The notes under the pieces are model-generated. The model saw only the letters and a program-made list of their open reading frames with translations. It was not told the origin of the DNA and did not search any database. 64,000 nucleotides of DNA from Fimbriimonadaceae bacterium (lineage in GTDB: Bacteria; Armatimonadota; Fimbriimonadia; Fimbriimonadales; Fimbriimonadaceae), in the NCBI GenBank assembly GCA_026129685.1, contig JAHCHO010000008.1:62001-126000 (forward strand), in the 5' to 3' direction. A program made the position numbers and the translations under genes. How positions within the stretch are numbered: position 1 is the stretch's first letter; the number at the start of each line of letters is the position of its first letter. Positions 1 to 7,737 of the stretch are shown here, one piece after another.

Positions 1-68
1 AGGCAGAGGGGGAGGAACGCCTGGCGCCGGAAGTCGCTCGGGGGCGGTCGATGGGGGACGGGAGCCAT
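1..68 (-). CDS. Unknown protein, N-terminal fragment cut by the window edge
   Basis: An ATG on the minus strand overlaps the TGA of the upstream penicillin-binding protein gene (ATGA). The frame stays open for 22 codons to the window edge, beginning MAPVPHRPPPSDFRRQAF and then turning hydrophobic. The coupled start suggests a cotranscribed gene, possibly with a signal anchor. Too little is visible to name it. Confidence 0.35.
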   Translation of the reverse strand, partial: MAPVPHRPPPSDFRRQAFLPLC

Positions 69-2347
69 CACGGAGAACGCTCGCCCGGCCCGTGGACGGT
101 GCAGACCCCGGCCGGCCCTTGGCCCTCCGGGTACCGTCTCCGCACCGTTTCCGGGCAGTAGAAATTGGCCTGCTTTCCGCTTGCCGCGCAGATCTCGTAG
201 TAGATGTAGTTCGTGTTGGTAGGCTTTTCGGTGCGCGCCTCCGGTTTGGCGGTCGGCGAGGTCCTGGTCGGCTCCTGCGTCGGCTCGACGGTCGGTGCGA
301 CGCCGGCCCCGGCGGGAGGCGTGATCGGCGGCGTGATGTCGTCCAGCGGCGCCACGACCTCCGGGAACGGTTCGTCCACCGGCTCGGAAGGCGGCTCATA
401 GGAGCGCGATCGGAATCCCTCGGGGGTGTCGAAGTCGTGGGGTTGCTCCTTCAGGAGCTTCTGGCACTCCCCGACGATGGGGGCCCACATCGTGACGGTG
501 ATCGTACCGCCGAAGGCGCTGGAGGCCATCGGCGGATAGGTCCACCTTGGGGGTTCGCCCGGGCCGCGTTGCTCGTTCGCGACCCAGCCGATTCCGATCA
601 GTTCGTCGGTGTAGCCGCAGAACCAGGCGTCGCGGTTGTCGGAGGTCGTTCCCGTTTTGCCGCGCGCGTTGATGACGCTCTTGGCCCGATGCCCGGTGCC
701 CGACGTGACGACGGAGCGTAGGATGTAGTCCATCCAAGCCGCGACGTGGGGAGCGAGCACGTTGCGAACGTATTCCGGCTGAAAGGTCTTGACCACCTGG
801 CCGTCCGGGCCGATAACCCGGGTGATCATGTAGGGCTCGAACCGGTCGCCGCCCAGCATGAACACGCTGTATCCGCGCGCCATCTCGAGGGGCGACACCG
901 CGGTCGCGCCGAGGGCGAGCGGAAGCACCGGGTCGAGCCGGCTGGTGAAGCCGAAATTGGTGTGGCAGAAATCCGCGACCCGGCTGGCCCCCGTTTCCTC
1001 CATCACGCGGACCGCGCAGACGTTGTAGGAGTTGGCGATTGCGCTCTGGACGGAGACCATGCCTCCGTACTTGTTGCTCGAGTTGTGGACGACCCAAGGC
1101 TTCGCCCCCGGGAACGCGGGCGGGTAACTGAGGCGCGCGTTGCTGACGGCCTTGCCGGGTTGCCAAGCGTCCATCTGGAAAGCCGTCGCGTAAACGAACG
1201 GCTTGAAGGAGGAACCGGGCTGGCGCCGACCCTGGGTCACCATGTTGTACTGGTTTCGGTCGTAGTCCACCCCGCCCGACATCGCCTTGATCTGCCCGAC
1301 CTTGTCGAGAAGCACGAAGGCCGCCGTGTTCACGCGCTGCCGCCGGTTGTCGCGCACGGTGCGAGCGACCTCTCGCTCGGTAATGCGCTGCATCCGGGGA
1401 TCGAGGGTGGTCTCGACCCGATAGCCGCCCGTCGAAATGTCGATTCCGAGGTGGTCGAGTTGGTCGAGCACCGCGTCCACGAAGTACGGGGCGTAGAGCC
1501 TCCGCTCGCCCGATCCGAACTGCCGCTTCTTCAGTCTGAGGGGCTCTTTGAGGGCTTCGTCGTGCTCGGCTTTCGTGATCATGCGCTCGTCGAGCATCAC
1601 GTCCAGCACCACGTCGCGGTTCTCGATCGCGCGGTCGAGGTTGGCAAATGGGTTCTCCCGGCTCGGCCGCCGGACGCAACGAGCGAGGGTGGCCGCTTCC
1701 GAGACGGTGAGGTCCTTGAGCTGCTTGCCGAAATAGACGTCTGCGGCCGCTTGCACGCCGAACGCTCCCTCGCCGTAGTAGACCTGGTTCAGGTACATCT
1801 CCAGAATCTGCTGCTTGGTGAGTTGGCGTTCGATCATGATCGCCAGAGCGATGTCCTCGACTTTGCGGTCGACGCGCTTTTCCGGGCTCGTGTAGACCCG
1901 CTTGGCGAGCTGCATCGTGAGGGTGCTCGCCCCGCCGCCGAGCTTGCCCTCGCTCGCCGCGCCGAAGGCGACCCGTCCGAGCGCCCAATAGTCCACCCCG
2001 TGGTGTTCGAAGAACCGCTTGTCCTCGGCGGCAAGGGTCGCGTCGATCACGAGCTTGGGGATCGACGCGAACTGAACCGCTCTCCGGTACTCGTTGCTGA
2101 CGCGGTAAAGCTCGGTCCCGTCGGTGGCGAGGATGACGGAGGGCTTCCGGCTCAACTCGTCCATCACGGACGGCAGGTTCGGGATCTTGGCGGAGGCGTC
2201 GCGCAGCTTGAGCGCGAAGTAGACGCCGAACACCGCTCCCAGGACGAGGAACAGAAGAAACAGCCCCGCGAAGACCATCTTCACGATGCGGAAGCGGCCA
2301 CCCTTCTTCTTCTTCGTTCTAACGCCGGCCGCGCGCGCGGAAGCCAT
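68..2347 (-). CDS. Class A penicillin-binding protein (PBP1A type)
   Basis: Bifunctional peptidoglycan synthase that polymerises glycan strands from lipid II and cross-links stem peptides, anchored in the inner membrane and facing the periplasm. At 759 aa it is normal for the family. A basic N-terminus (KKKK near residue 12) precedes one membrane segment at about 24-46. The glycosyltransferase domain (about 70-250) has the catalytic Glu in AAEDKRFFEHHG (E108) and the GGASTLTMQLAK motif (138-149). The transpeptidase domain carries all three motifs: S379-S-F-K382, S440-Y-N442 and K564-T-G566. After about residue 640 comes a Pro/Thr/Glu-rich linker and a short Cys-containing tail ending at residue 759. 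It lies 45 bp downstream of the sigma/anti-sigma/RseB-like cassette in the same direction, so it may be expressed with it. Family assignment is firm; pathogen-style gene names would be guesswork. Confidence 0.95.
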   Translation of the reverse strand: MASARAAGVRTKKKKGGRFRIVKMVFAGLFLLFLVLGAVFGVYFALKLRDASAKIPNLPSVMDELSRKPSVILATDGTELYRVSNEYRRAVQFASIPKLVIDATLAAEDKRFFEHHGVDYWALGRVAFGAASEGKLGGGASTLTMQLAKRVYTSPEKRVDRKVEDIALAIMIERQLTKQQILEMYLNQVYYGEGAFGVQAAADVYFGKQLKDLTVSEAATLARCVRRPSRENPFANLDRAIENRDVVLDVMLDERMITKAEHDEALKEPLRLKKRQFGSGERRLYAPYFVDAVLDQLDHLGIDISTGGYRVETTLDPRMQRITEREVARTVRDNRRQRVNTAAFVLLDKVGQIKAMSGGVDYDRNQYNMVTQGRRQPGSSFKPFVYATAFQMDAWQPGKAVSNARLSYPPAFPGAKPWVVHNSSNKYGGMVSVQSAIANSYNVCAVRVMEETGASRVADFCHTNFGFTSRLDPVLPLALGATAVSPLEMARGYSVFMLGGDRFEPYMITRVIGPDGQVVKTFQPEYVRNVLAPHVAAWMDYILRSVVTSGTGHRAKSVINARGKTGTTSDNRDAWFCGYTDELIGIGWVANEQRGPGEPPRWTYPPMASSAFGGTITVTMWAPIVGECQKLLKEQPHDFDTPEGFRSRSYEPPSEPVDEPFPEVVAPLDDITPPITPPAGAGVAPTVEPTQEPTRTSPTAKPEARTEKPTNTNYIYYEICAASGKQANFYCPETVRRRYPEGQGPAGVCTVHGPGERSP

Positions 2348-2392
2348 GTTCGCAGAGTATAGCGGAGAGGGCCGCTGGGGTCCGTCCGCAGG

Positions 2393-3358
2393 TTAGCGGG
2401 GCGCGACCAGCCGGGCCAACTGCTCGAGCTTTGCCTTATCTACGTTTCCGACCAGGGCGAGCGTTCGACCGTCCCGGGACCAGACGTGGGTGTTCGCCCG
2501 CCCGCGACCGAACCGCCGGAAGCGCTCCGCGTCGAGGGTGCCGTCCTTGACCTGGTAGAGAGTGAACCGCTCGTCGCCTTCCCCCGCGTAGAGCTGGACC
2601 AGCACTTCCTTGCCCTGGACCGAGTTCGTGGTCACCAGGTCGAGTTGGTACGACTTGTCGCGGATGGCGAGCGGCAGGAAGTCGTGTTCCTTGGCCGTCC
2701 GATCGACGAGGTCGTAGAGCGTCAGTCTCTTCGCGCCGCGGCGACGAATCTCGAACGCACCGCGCGGGACGCGGGGGTCGAAATCGATGGTCTGGAACTC
2801 GAAGAAGCCGACTCGGGAACCCACCGGGTCGAACATGGCACGACGAAGAACGAGGGGTCGCTCGTTGTCCACCCACAACTGCTGGAGTTTGTTGCCGAAC
2901 CGGTCTTCGACCACGATGGTTTGGGTGGGGCGTCCGGCGACCTCTTCGCCCGGCTCCGCCCGCAACTTCAGGCCGCGTTCACGGGCGTCGAGGAGGAACT
3001 TGAGCCGCTCGAACGCCTCTGGACGACGGGGCGGCATCGACAGAATCTCGTTCTTGTCCGGGAAATAGTGCTCGCGCTTGTCCTTGCCCTCCACGACAAT
3101 CTGGCCCGACATCGGGGACCCCTCGGGGAAGTCGATCCGGCTACGGTCTCCCACCCGCAGAATCTGCTCGGTGTGGCGCCGCAACTCGGGGCCTTGTTTG
3201 TACTCCACGACCCGACGGCCCGCGTAGTTGACGGAGTCGCCTTCCTCGATGACGCGCTTGATGAGAGCGGCGACCTTGTCCTGACCGAAAGCGAGGGCGG
3301 CGACCGCCGCGAGGGCGGCGAGGGCGGTGCCAGAGCGGACGATGAACGATCGGTTCAT
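2393..3358 (-). CDS. RseB/MucB-like periplasmic regulatory protein
   Basis: A 321-aa exported protein with an N-terminal signal peptide (hydrophobic stretch about residues 8-24, ending LAFGQ). The body resembles the LolA/RseB fold family that binds lipids or unfolded envelope components and tunes anti-sigma factor stability: YAGRRVVEYKQG near residue 45, then strands with a REHYFPDKNEI segment, and a smaller C-terminal domain with VWSRDGRTLALVGN near 290. The start codon overlaps the stop of the anti-sigma gene (ATGA at 3355-3358), so the two are translationally coupled. The position third behind sigma and anti-sigma genes matches rpoE-rseA-rseB operons. The role is inferred from order and fold-like pattern rather than strong motif identity. 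Confidence 0.7.
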   Translation of the reverse strand: MNRSFIVRSGTALAALAAVAALAFGQDKVAALIKRVIEEGDSVNYAGRRVVEYKQGPELRRHTEQILRVGDRSRIDFPEGSPMSGQIVVEGKDKREHYFPDKNEILSMPPRRPEAFERLKFLLDARERGLKLRAEPGEEVAGRPTQTIVVEDRFGNKLQQLWVDNERPLVLRRAMFDPVGSRVGFFEFQTIDFDPRVPRGAFEIRRRGAKRLTLYDLVDRTAKEHDFLPLAIRDKSYQLDLVTTNSVQGKEVLVQLYAGEGDERFTLYQVKDGTLDAERFRRFGRGRANTHVWSRDGRTLALVGNVDKAKLEQLARLVAPR

Positions 3359-3822
3359 AGGAGTTCGAGATCGACCTGTTCGAATCCAACGTCGTCCGCG
3401 ACGGTGGACGACCGGTGCGAGGCGACCTCCGGCATCGCGACCCCGACGCCCGCCATGTCGAGCGAACGCTCGGAATCAAAGTGCAGTTCGATCAGTCCCT
3501 TCTCGAACTCGCCCGAAGGGGTGGTGCGCAGTTGCAGGACGAAAGTCAACGCGAGGGCGGCGGTGACGGCCAAGGCGGTTGCGGGTCGCCAGGCGAGCGC
3601 CCACCGGCTTTTCTTGACGGGACGCGCCAACGCGAGCAGTTTCTCGTTCAGCTCGCTGCGCCAGGCCAGGCTGAGTTCGTCCTCGGGGGACGAGGCGACC
3701 ACGTGTCGTACCGCGCAGGACGCCTCGAGGAGATCGTCCAGTCGGCGGTCGTCGGCCTCGCCAAGGTTCGGTCCGCCGTTGGCGGAGGCGAGGACTCGAT
3801 CGTAGAATTCGCGTTCGGTCAT
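3355..3822 (-). CDS. Putative membrane anti-sigma factor
   Basis: A 155-aa protein with an acidic helical N-terminal half (MTEREFYDRVLASANGG), one membrane segment at about residues 75-99 (WALAWRPATALAVTAALAL) and a short outside tail. This is the topology of RseA-type anti-sigma factors, which hold an ECF sigma factor at the membrane. I chose the ATG at 3822 because GAGGT lies about 9 nt upstream and this start leaves 4 nt after the sigma gene stop; a longer start at 3843 would overlap the sigma gene by 17 nt. No zinc-binding HxxxCxxC motif is seen, so it is not a ZAS-type factor. The assignment rests on topology and on lying directly after an ECF sigma gene. Confidence 0.65.
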   Translation of the reverse strand: MTEREFYDRVLASANGGPNLGEADDRRLDDLLEASCAVRHVVASSPEDELSLAWRSELNEKLLALARPVKKSRWALAWRPATALAVTAALALTFVLQLRTTPSGEFEKGLIELHFDSERSLDMAGVGVAMPEVASHRSSTVADDVGFEQVDLELL

Positions 3823-3826
3823 GAGA

Positions 3827-4405
3827 TCAGGACCTCGTATCAAGGTATCCGGTCAAAACTTCTTTCAGATGCGCTCGTGCCAGGAACAGTCGGCTCTTGA
3901 CGGTGCCGATTGGGATGCTCAGGACGTTCGCGATCTCGTCGTACTGCATGTCTTCGCGGTCGTGCAACACGAGCACGGAGCGCAATTTGTCGCTCATGGC
4001 GCCGATGGCCTCGTTGACGACGCGCTGCAGTTCTTCGTCGAGCACCATCGTCTCGGGGTTCCATCGCCCGTCGAAGATGTCCATTGGCTCGTCGGTTTCG
4101 AAGGTGGCCTCGATCCGCGTTTCCGGAGGTTGGCGGTCGATCCGACGGGCGCGATCCACGCAGAGGTTGTAGGCGATTCGAAAGAGCCAGGTACGGAGAG
4201 GCGCGCGCCCGTCGAAGCGTTCGAAGCTTTGGAACGCCCTCAGGAACACGTCCTGGGTGATGTCGGCCGCTTCTTCGCGATCGAGCACGAACCGTCGGAC
4301 GAACCCGAATACTCGGTGTTGGTACGCGTCGACCAACTTCCCGAACGCCTCCAAATCGTGGCGTCGGACTCGGTCGATCAACGCGAGTTCGTCGGCTCGT
4401 TCCAT
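3827..4405 (-). CDS. ECF RNA polymerase sigma factor (sigma-70 family)
   Basis: A 192-aa group 4 sigma factor that directs RNA polymerase to a specific promoter set, most likely envelope-stress genes given its partners. Region 2 is visible as DLEAFGKLVDAYQHRVFGF followed by REEAADITQDVFLRAFQSF and PLRTWLFRIAYNLCVDRAR. Region 4 carries the helix-turn-helix in MQYDEIANVLSIPIGTVKSR. The ATG at 4405 gives the usual MERADELALIDRV opening; a start at 4450 would add 15 residues with no family resemblance. The anti-sigma and RseB-like genes follow directly in the same direction. Membership in the ECF family is secure; the exact subgroup was not determined. Confidence 0.93.
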   Translation of the reverse strand: MERADELALIDRVRRHDLEAFGKLVDAYQHRVFGFVRRFVLDREEAADITQDVFLRAFQSFERFDGRAPLRTWLFRIAYNLCVDRARRIDRQPPETRIEATFETDEPMDIFDGRWNPETMVLDEELQRVVNEAIGAMSDKLRSVLVLHDREDMQYDEIANVLSIPIGTVKSRLFLARAHLKEVLTGYLDTRS

Positions 4406-4513
4406 CGATGCGAATGCCGCTCTCGTCAGGGATGCCGCGTGACTCCGCATGGCCTACCGGGGATAACGCGCGGCCACCGCCATTGTTCGGTAGGTCCCCC
4501 CATACAGGACGAG

Positions 4514-4541
4514 GCGCGGGCCCAAAGACTGGGTCCCGCGC
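4514..4541 (-). terminator. Terminator-like hairpin after the barrel-like gene
   Basis: GCGCGGG pairs with CCCGCGC and the inner CCCA pairs with TGGG, with a single bulged T and a 5-nt loop. The hairpin starts 21 nt after the stop of the minus-strand gene at 4563-5063. No clear T-run follows, so termination may be weak or Rho-assisted. Confidence 0.45.
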
Positions 4542-4562
4542 GCTCGTCGGCACACCACGAGA

Positions 4563-5063
4563 TTAGAGTCGGATACCGATGGTCACCGCAAACCCGGACA
4601 CTTCGTCCCGGGCGTTGCCCAGCCAGCGGCCCTCGACGAACATCGAGTTGGCGCCTCGCTGGAAGTCGTAGCCGACCCCCAACTGGTAGGCCATGCGGGA
4701 CTCGTTGCCGGTGACGGGCGTTTTCACGAAGCCCATGCCGATGCCCGCGAAGTAGTACATCTCGTTCCGGCGGCTGACGTAGTTCACGAGGACGGGCACG
4801 CTGCGGAAGTCGCCTTTGCTCGCGTAGTCCACCGAGAGGGAGAGGGAACTGCTCATGCCGTCTGGGCCAGAGGCGTACTTGAGGTCCTTGAGTTTGTAGT
4901 CGGCGCCCAACACGAACCAGTTGGCACCGGCGTCGCGGGCTTTCTTCTTGCTGGGAAAGAAGAATCCGCCCTTGACCGAAATGCCGACGGGCTTGGTTTC
5001 CTGGGCCGGGGCGACGACCACGGCGAACACGCCCAGGGCGCAAATACACGCGAATCGCTTCAT
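4563..5063 (-). CDS. Small exported protein, probable outer-membrane beta-barrel
   Basis: A 166-aa protein with a clear signal peptide (MKRFACICALGVFAVVVAPAQ). The mature part alternates short Gly/aromatic strands: GISVKGGFFFPSKKKARDAG near the start, YYFAGIGMGFV and YQLGVGYDF in the middle, and a terminal VTIGIRL strand ending in Leu. This pattern is typical of small outer-membrane barrels of the OmpA/OmpW-like kind. The ATG at 5063 is preceded by AAGGAT, a good ribosome site; the open frame extends further upstream but without protein-like sequence. No specific ligand or role can be read. Confidence 0.65.
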   Translation of the reverse strand: MKRFACICALGVFAVVVAPAQETKPVGISVKGGFFFPSKKKARDAGANWFVLGADYKLKDLKYASGPDGMSSSLSLSVDYASKGDFRSVPVLVNYVSRRNEMYYFAGIGMGFVKTPVTGNESRMAYQLGVGYDFQRGANSMFVEGRWLGNARDEVSGFAVTIGIRL

Positions 5064-5172
5064 ATCCTTGTGGTGATTCCTCCGAATCGGTATGGGCGCG
5101 CTCGGCAAGCGAACACGCTGTATCAATGACGAGACGGATCGTGGCCCCCGGAAGCACCGGCGATCGGCGAAA

Positions 5173-6027
5173 CTAGGACTTCGCGCGGGCCCGCACCATC
5201 GTGTCCTGGGCCACATAGGCGGTCACGGGCGTTCCGATGGGGGCGCGGATGTTCGGGGCGTCGAGCGTTCGCGAGAGCCTCGATCCGACCCCACCCGCCA
5301 ACTTGGCGAGTTCCGCGACCGCCGTGATGGCGATCGCTCCCTCTCCGCCGACCAACTGCTCGGCGACTCGGCCGGCGGTAACTTCCCGCAGGGCGGACCT
5401 CGCGCGCTCCATCTGGTTCCTATCGACGAGGTTGGCGGTCTCGGGCATTCCGACCCGTTCGGCGACCCGCTTGAGAAGCGCGCTCGACTCCTTCGTGTCG
5501 AGCAGATCGCCCCAGTCGCCCTTCTCAAGCCCTTCGGCGAGCTTCTCGACGAACTCGCGCGAGTCGGCTTCGCCCCAGAGCGCTTCAAGCGCGTCCGACG
5601 CGCGCGCGTCGCCGACGTTCGACCGAGTGAAAGCGATGGCCTCGCCCTTTCGTTTGGCGCCCGCGCCCAGCACGATCTTCTGGCCGTCGACCGCCGTCGC
5701 CTCGTCCACCACGATCTCGAGGCGGGCGGGGCGGTTCGTCACGAGCGAAGTGAGGTCGGCTTTCCGGGACCAGGTCACGCGGCCTCGGGCGGGACTGCCT
5801 TTCGGGATCAGAACCGCCCCCGTCGTATCGAGAACGTCTTCGGTGACCATCAGCGGAACCGGGTCCCCCGTTTTGGCCACCCCGGATTCGAGCGGCTTCA
5901 GAAGAATGAGCGAGACCGGGGTGTCCTCGTGGAGCGTCAGCACCTGCGGCCCGGCCGGTTGCTTCGGTCCGAAGCAGCCGGCCAAGAGGAGGGCGCCGGG
6001 TACGAGCCATCGAGCGCGCGTCGCCAT
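5173..6027 (-). CDS. Putative lipoprotein of unknown function
   Basis: A 284-aa protein with a lipobox (LLLAGCFG near residue 15), so it should be lipidated and membrane-tethered. The first half has a beta-rich segment with the phrase LIPKGSPARGRVTW, reminiscent of proteins with a resistant beta-sandwich that share the 'low calcium/stability' SHOCT-free layout, but no family is certain. The second half is helical and ends in a Gly/Arg-rich stretch. The ATG at 6027 was chosen because the lipobox then lies at the normal distance; the longer frame to 6297 has no signal-like start. It is divergent from the first PilX-like gene across 184 bp and followed by the barrel-like gene after 109 bp. Confidence 0.6.
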   Translation of the reverse strand: MATRARWLVPGALLLAGCFGPKQPAGPQVLTLHEDTPVSLILLKPLESGVAKTGDPVPLMVTEDVLDTTGAVLIPKGSPARGRVTWSRKADLTSLVTNRPARLEIVVDEATAVDGQKIVLGAGAKRKGEAIAFTRSNVGDARASDALEALWGEADSREFVEKLAEGLEKGDWGDLLDTKESSALLKRVAERVGMPETANLVDRNQMERARSALREVTAGRVAEQLVGGEGAIAITAVAELAKLAGGVGSRLSRTLDAPNIRAPIGTPVTAYVAQDTMVRARAKS

Positions 6028-6211
6028 ACGAAAGGGATACGCGAGGACGGTTCGCCCAGTTGCCGAGGGCGGAACGGAAAGGGGCAAAGGGGTGCGCCCC
6101 GAAACGCGCCCACGGCACGTCGCCGCAACCGGTATTGCCCCGAGTGAGCGAACGACGGCTCCGATCCGACAATTGGCCTTGAGGGTGCCTTGGCACTCCG
6201 CACCGGAGTCG

Positions 6212-7591
6212 ATGAACATGCGAGTTACTCGGACCATTCGGCGAGGGGGCGTGCTCCTCAGCGTCCTCGCGTTCGCGGCGATCACCTCCCTGATCATGGC
6301 GGCGGTCGGGATGCTCGTCCTCTCCCACCTTTCGACGAGCCGCGCGGAGGCCGGCTACGCCAAGGCGATCAGTGTCGCCGAAGCGGGCGCCAACTACGAG
6401 TTGGAGTGGATCGGCAACGATCCGAACAACCCGAACCGGGCTCACCAGCACTTCCCGAACACCGGGCAACCTGGGGTGGTCACCCTGAACGTGCCCGGTG
6501 GGGGCACGGCGACCGTTGGGGTCAAGTCGGTCGAGGGAGGCAACTGGTTGGTCGGGTCTCCCGTGAAAGTGGTGGCGACGGGGACCGTGGACGGCGTGAG
6601 CCGCACCGTCGAGGTCTTGGCGAATCCGGTTTCGGTCATGGCGCCCGCCCAAGCGGCCGACGAGTACGCCGTGTTCGGCTTGAGTTCGGTCCGCCTCAAT
6701 GGTGCGGGATCCCGAGTCACCGGTTCGGTCGGGACCAACGAGACCTATAGTGCGACGGGCGGCGCGGGAGCCGTCTCAGGGAACATCGCCTTCGGAGGGG
6801 TAACCCCCTCGGTCACCGGTCCCCGCGTCTATCGGCAAGCGACCCCCTACGCCTATCCCACCGTCTCCGAACTGGCCCGCCGCTACCACAGTGCCGGCAT
6901 GACCGCGTGGAAGACCCAGAACAACAACGATCGGTTGCTTAAGTTCAACCCGAACAACACGCGATTTCTGCTCAGTGAAGCGGTGAACGCCGGCTACACG
7001 AAGTCGAGTTGGACCCTCTCGAACAGTTCGTTTGGAAAGTCTCCGGCTCTGACCGACGACGGGTTTTCCGGGGACCGGGCCGGCGGCGGGCGCTACTCGA
7101 ACGCTTCGGACGGCCTCTACGGAAAGAAGGTCCTCATCTTCCCGCCGGGCGACTACTACTTCGAGTCGATCGGCCTGACCTCGAACCAATCGGCGATCCT
7201 CGTGGACAACGCGAGCGGCCCGGTCCGCATCTGGATCGGTGGGAACTCGTCCGGCGACTCGCTCCACGTGACCACCCTCCTCACCAATCCCTCGGACCCA
7301 GGGTCCTTCCGGGTGCTCTACGCGAAGTCCGCCGAGCTGTCGGTCACGGGCACGGCCTATGTGTCGGGGGTGTTCTACGCGGTCGACGACCTTGGTCGGT
7401 CCAGCATCAAGCTGAGTGGCAACTCGTACGTCAACGGCATGCTGATCGCGAACGACGTGACCATCTCGGGCAACTCGGAGGTCGGTTTCCCGACGGCGCC
7501 CCTGCGGCCGCACGCCGCCGATCCCGCCCGGGCTTACCGCTACGCCAACCAATGGCGGGAGTTGGACGCCCGGGGCCGTCCGAAGCTTTGA
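6212..7591 (+). CDS. PilX-like minor pilin, copy 1
   Basis: A 459-aa type IV pilus minor pilin of the PilX/GspK-like kind. The N-terminus has basic residues, then RRGG followed by an uninterrupted hydrophobic helix (about 13-37), but no Glu at mature position 5, as in tip-located GspK-type pilins. A helical stretch (AKAISVAEAGANYELEWIG, about 50-68) leads into a large beta-rich domain with repeated Gly/Ser/Asn strands and a landmark VLIFPPGDYYFE near residue 306, then VDNASGPVRIWIGG. Two paralogues follow at 10732 and 15893; copy 3 is clearly the closest. GGAG sits just upstream of the ATG at 6212, and a second in-frame ATG lies at 6218. Unlike copies 2 and 3, no PilV-like gene overlaps its end. 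It may sit at the pilus tip and mediate adhesion; that role is inferred. Confidence 0.8.
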   Translation: MNMRVTRTIRRGGVLLSVLAFAAITSLIMAAVGMLVLSHLSTSRAEAGYAKAISVAEAGANYELEWIGNDPNNPNRAHQHFPNTGQPGVVTLNVPGGGTATVGVKSVEGGNWLVGSPVKVVATGTVDGVSRTVEVLANPVSVMAPAQAADEYAVFGLSSVRLNGAGSRVTGSVGTNETYSATGGAGAVSGNIAFGGVTPSVTGPRVYRQATPYAYPTVSELARRYHSAGMTAWKTQNNNDRLLKFNPNNTRFLLSEAVNAGYTKSSWTLSNSSFGKSPALTDDGFSGDRAGGGRYSNASDGLYGKKVLIFPPGDYYFESIGLTSNQSAILVDNASGPVRIWIGGNSSGDSLHVTTLLTNPSDPGSFRVLYAKSAELSVTGTAYVSGVFYAVDDLGRSSIKLSGNSYVNGMLIANDVTISGNSEVGFPTAPLRPHAADPARAYRYANQWRELDARGRPKL

Positions 7592-7737
7592 TCGACCGCC
7601 CGCGGGTGGGGAGCGCCGAACGACGGCTTTGGCCCGATCTGATGCAATTGCCGTGCAAATCGCCCGCCAGGAACCCGAAACTCTAGTCTGGGCCCGGCGC
7701 TTCGTCCAAAGCGGCGGCGATCGAATCGGTACTCGGC

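Noticed and set aside
746-2362. Long plus-strand frame over the PBP1A gene
   Set aside because: Antisense shadow in GC-rich coding DNA; no family resemblance, and the minus strand has all PBP motifs.
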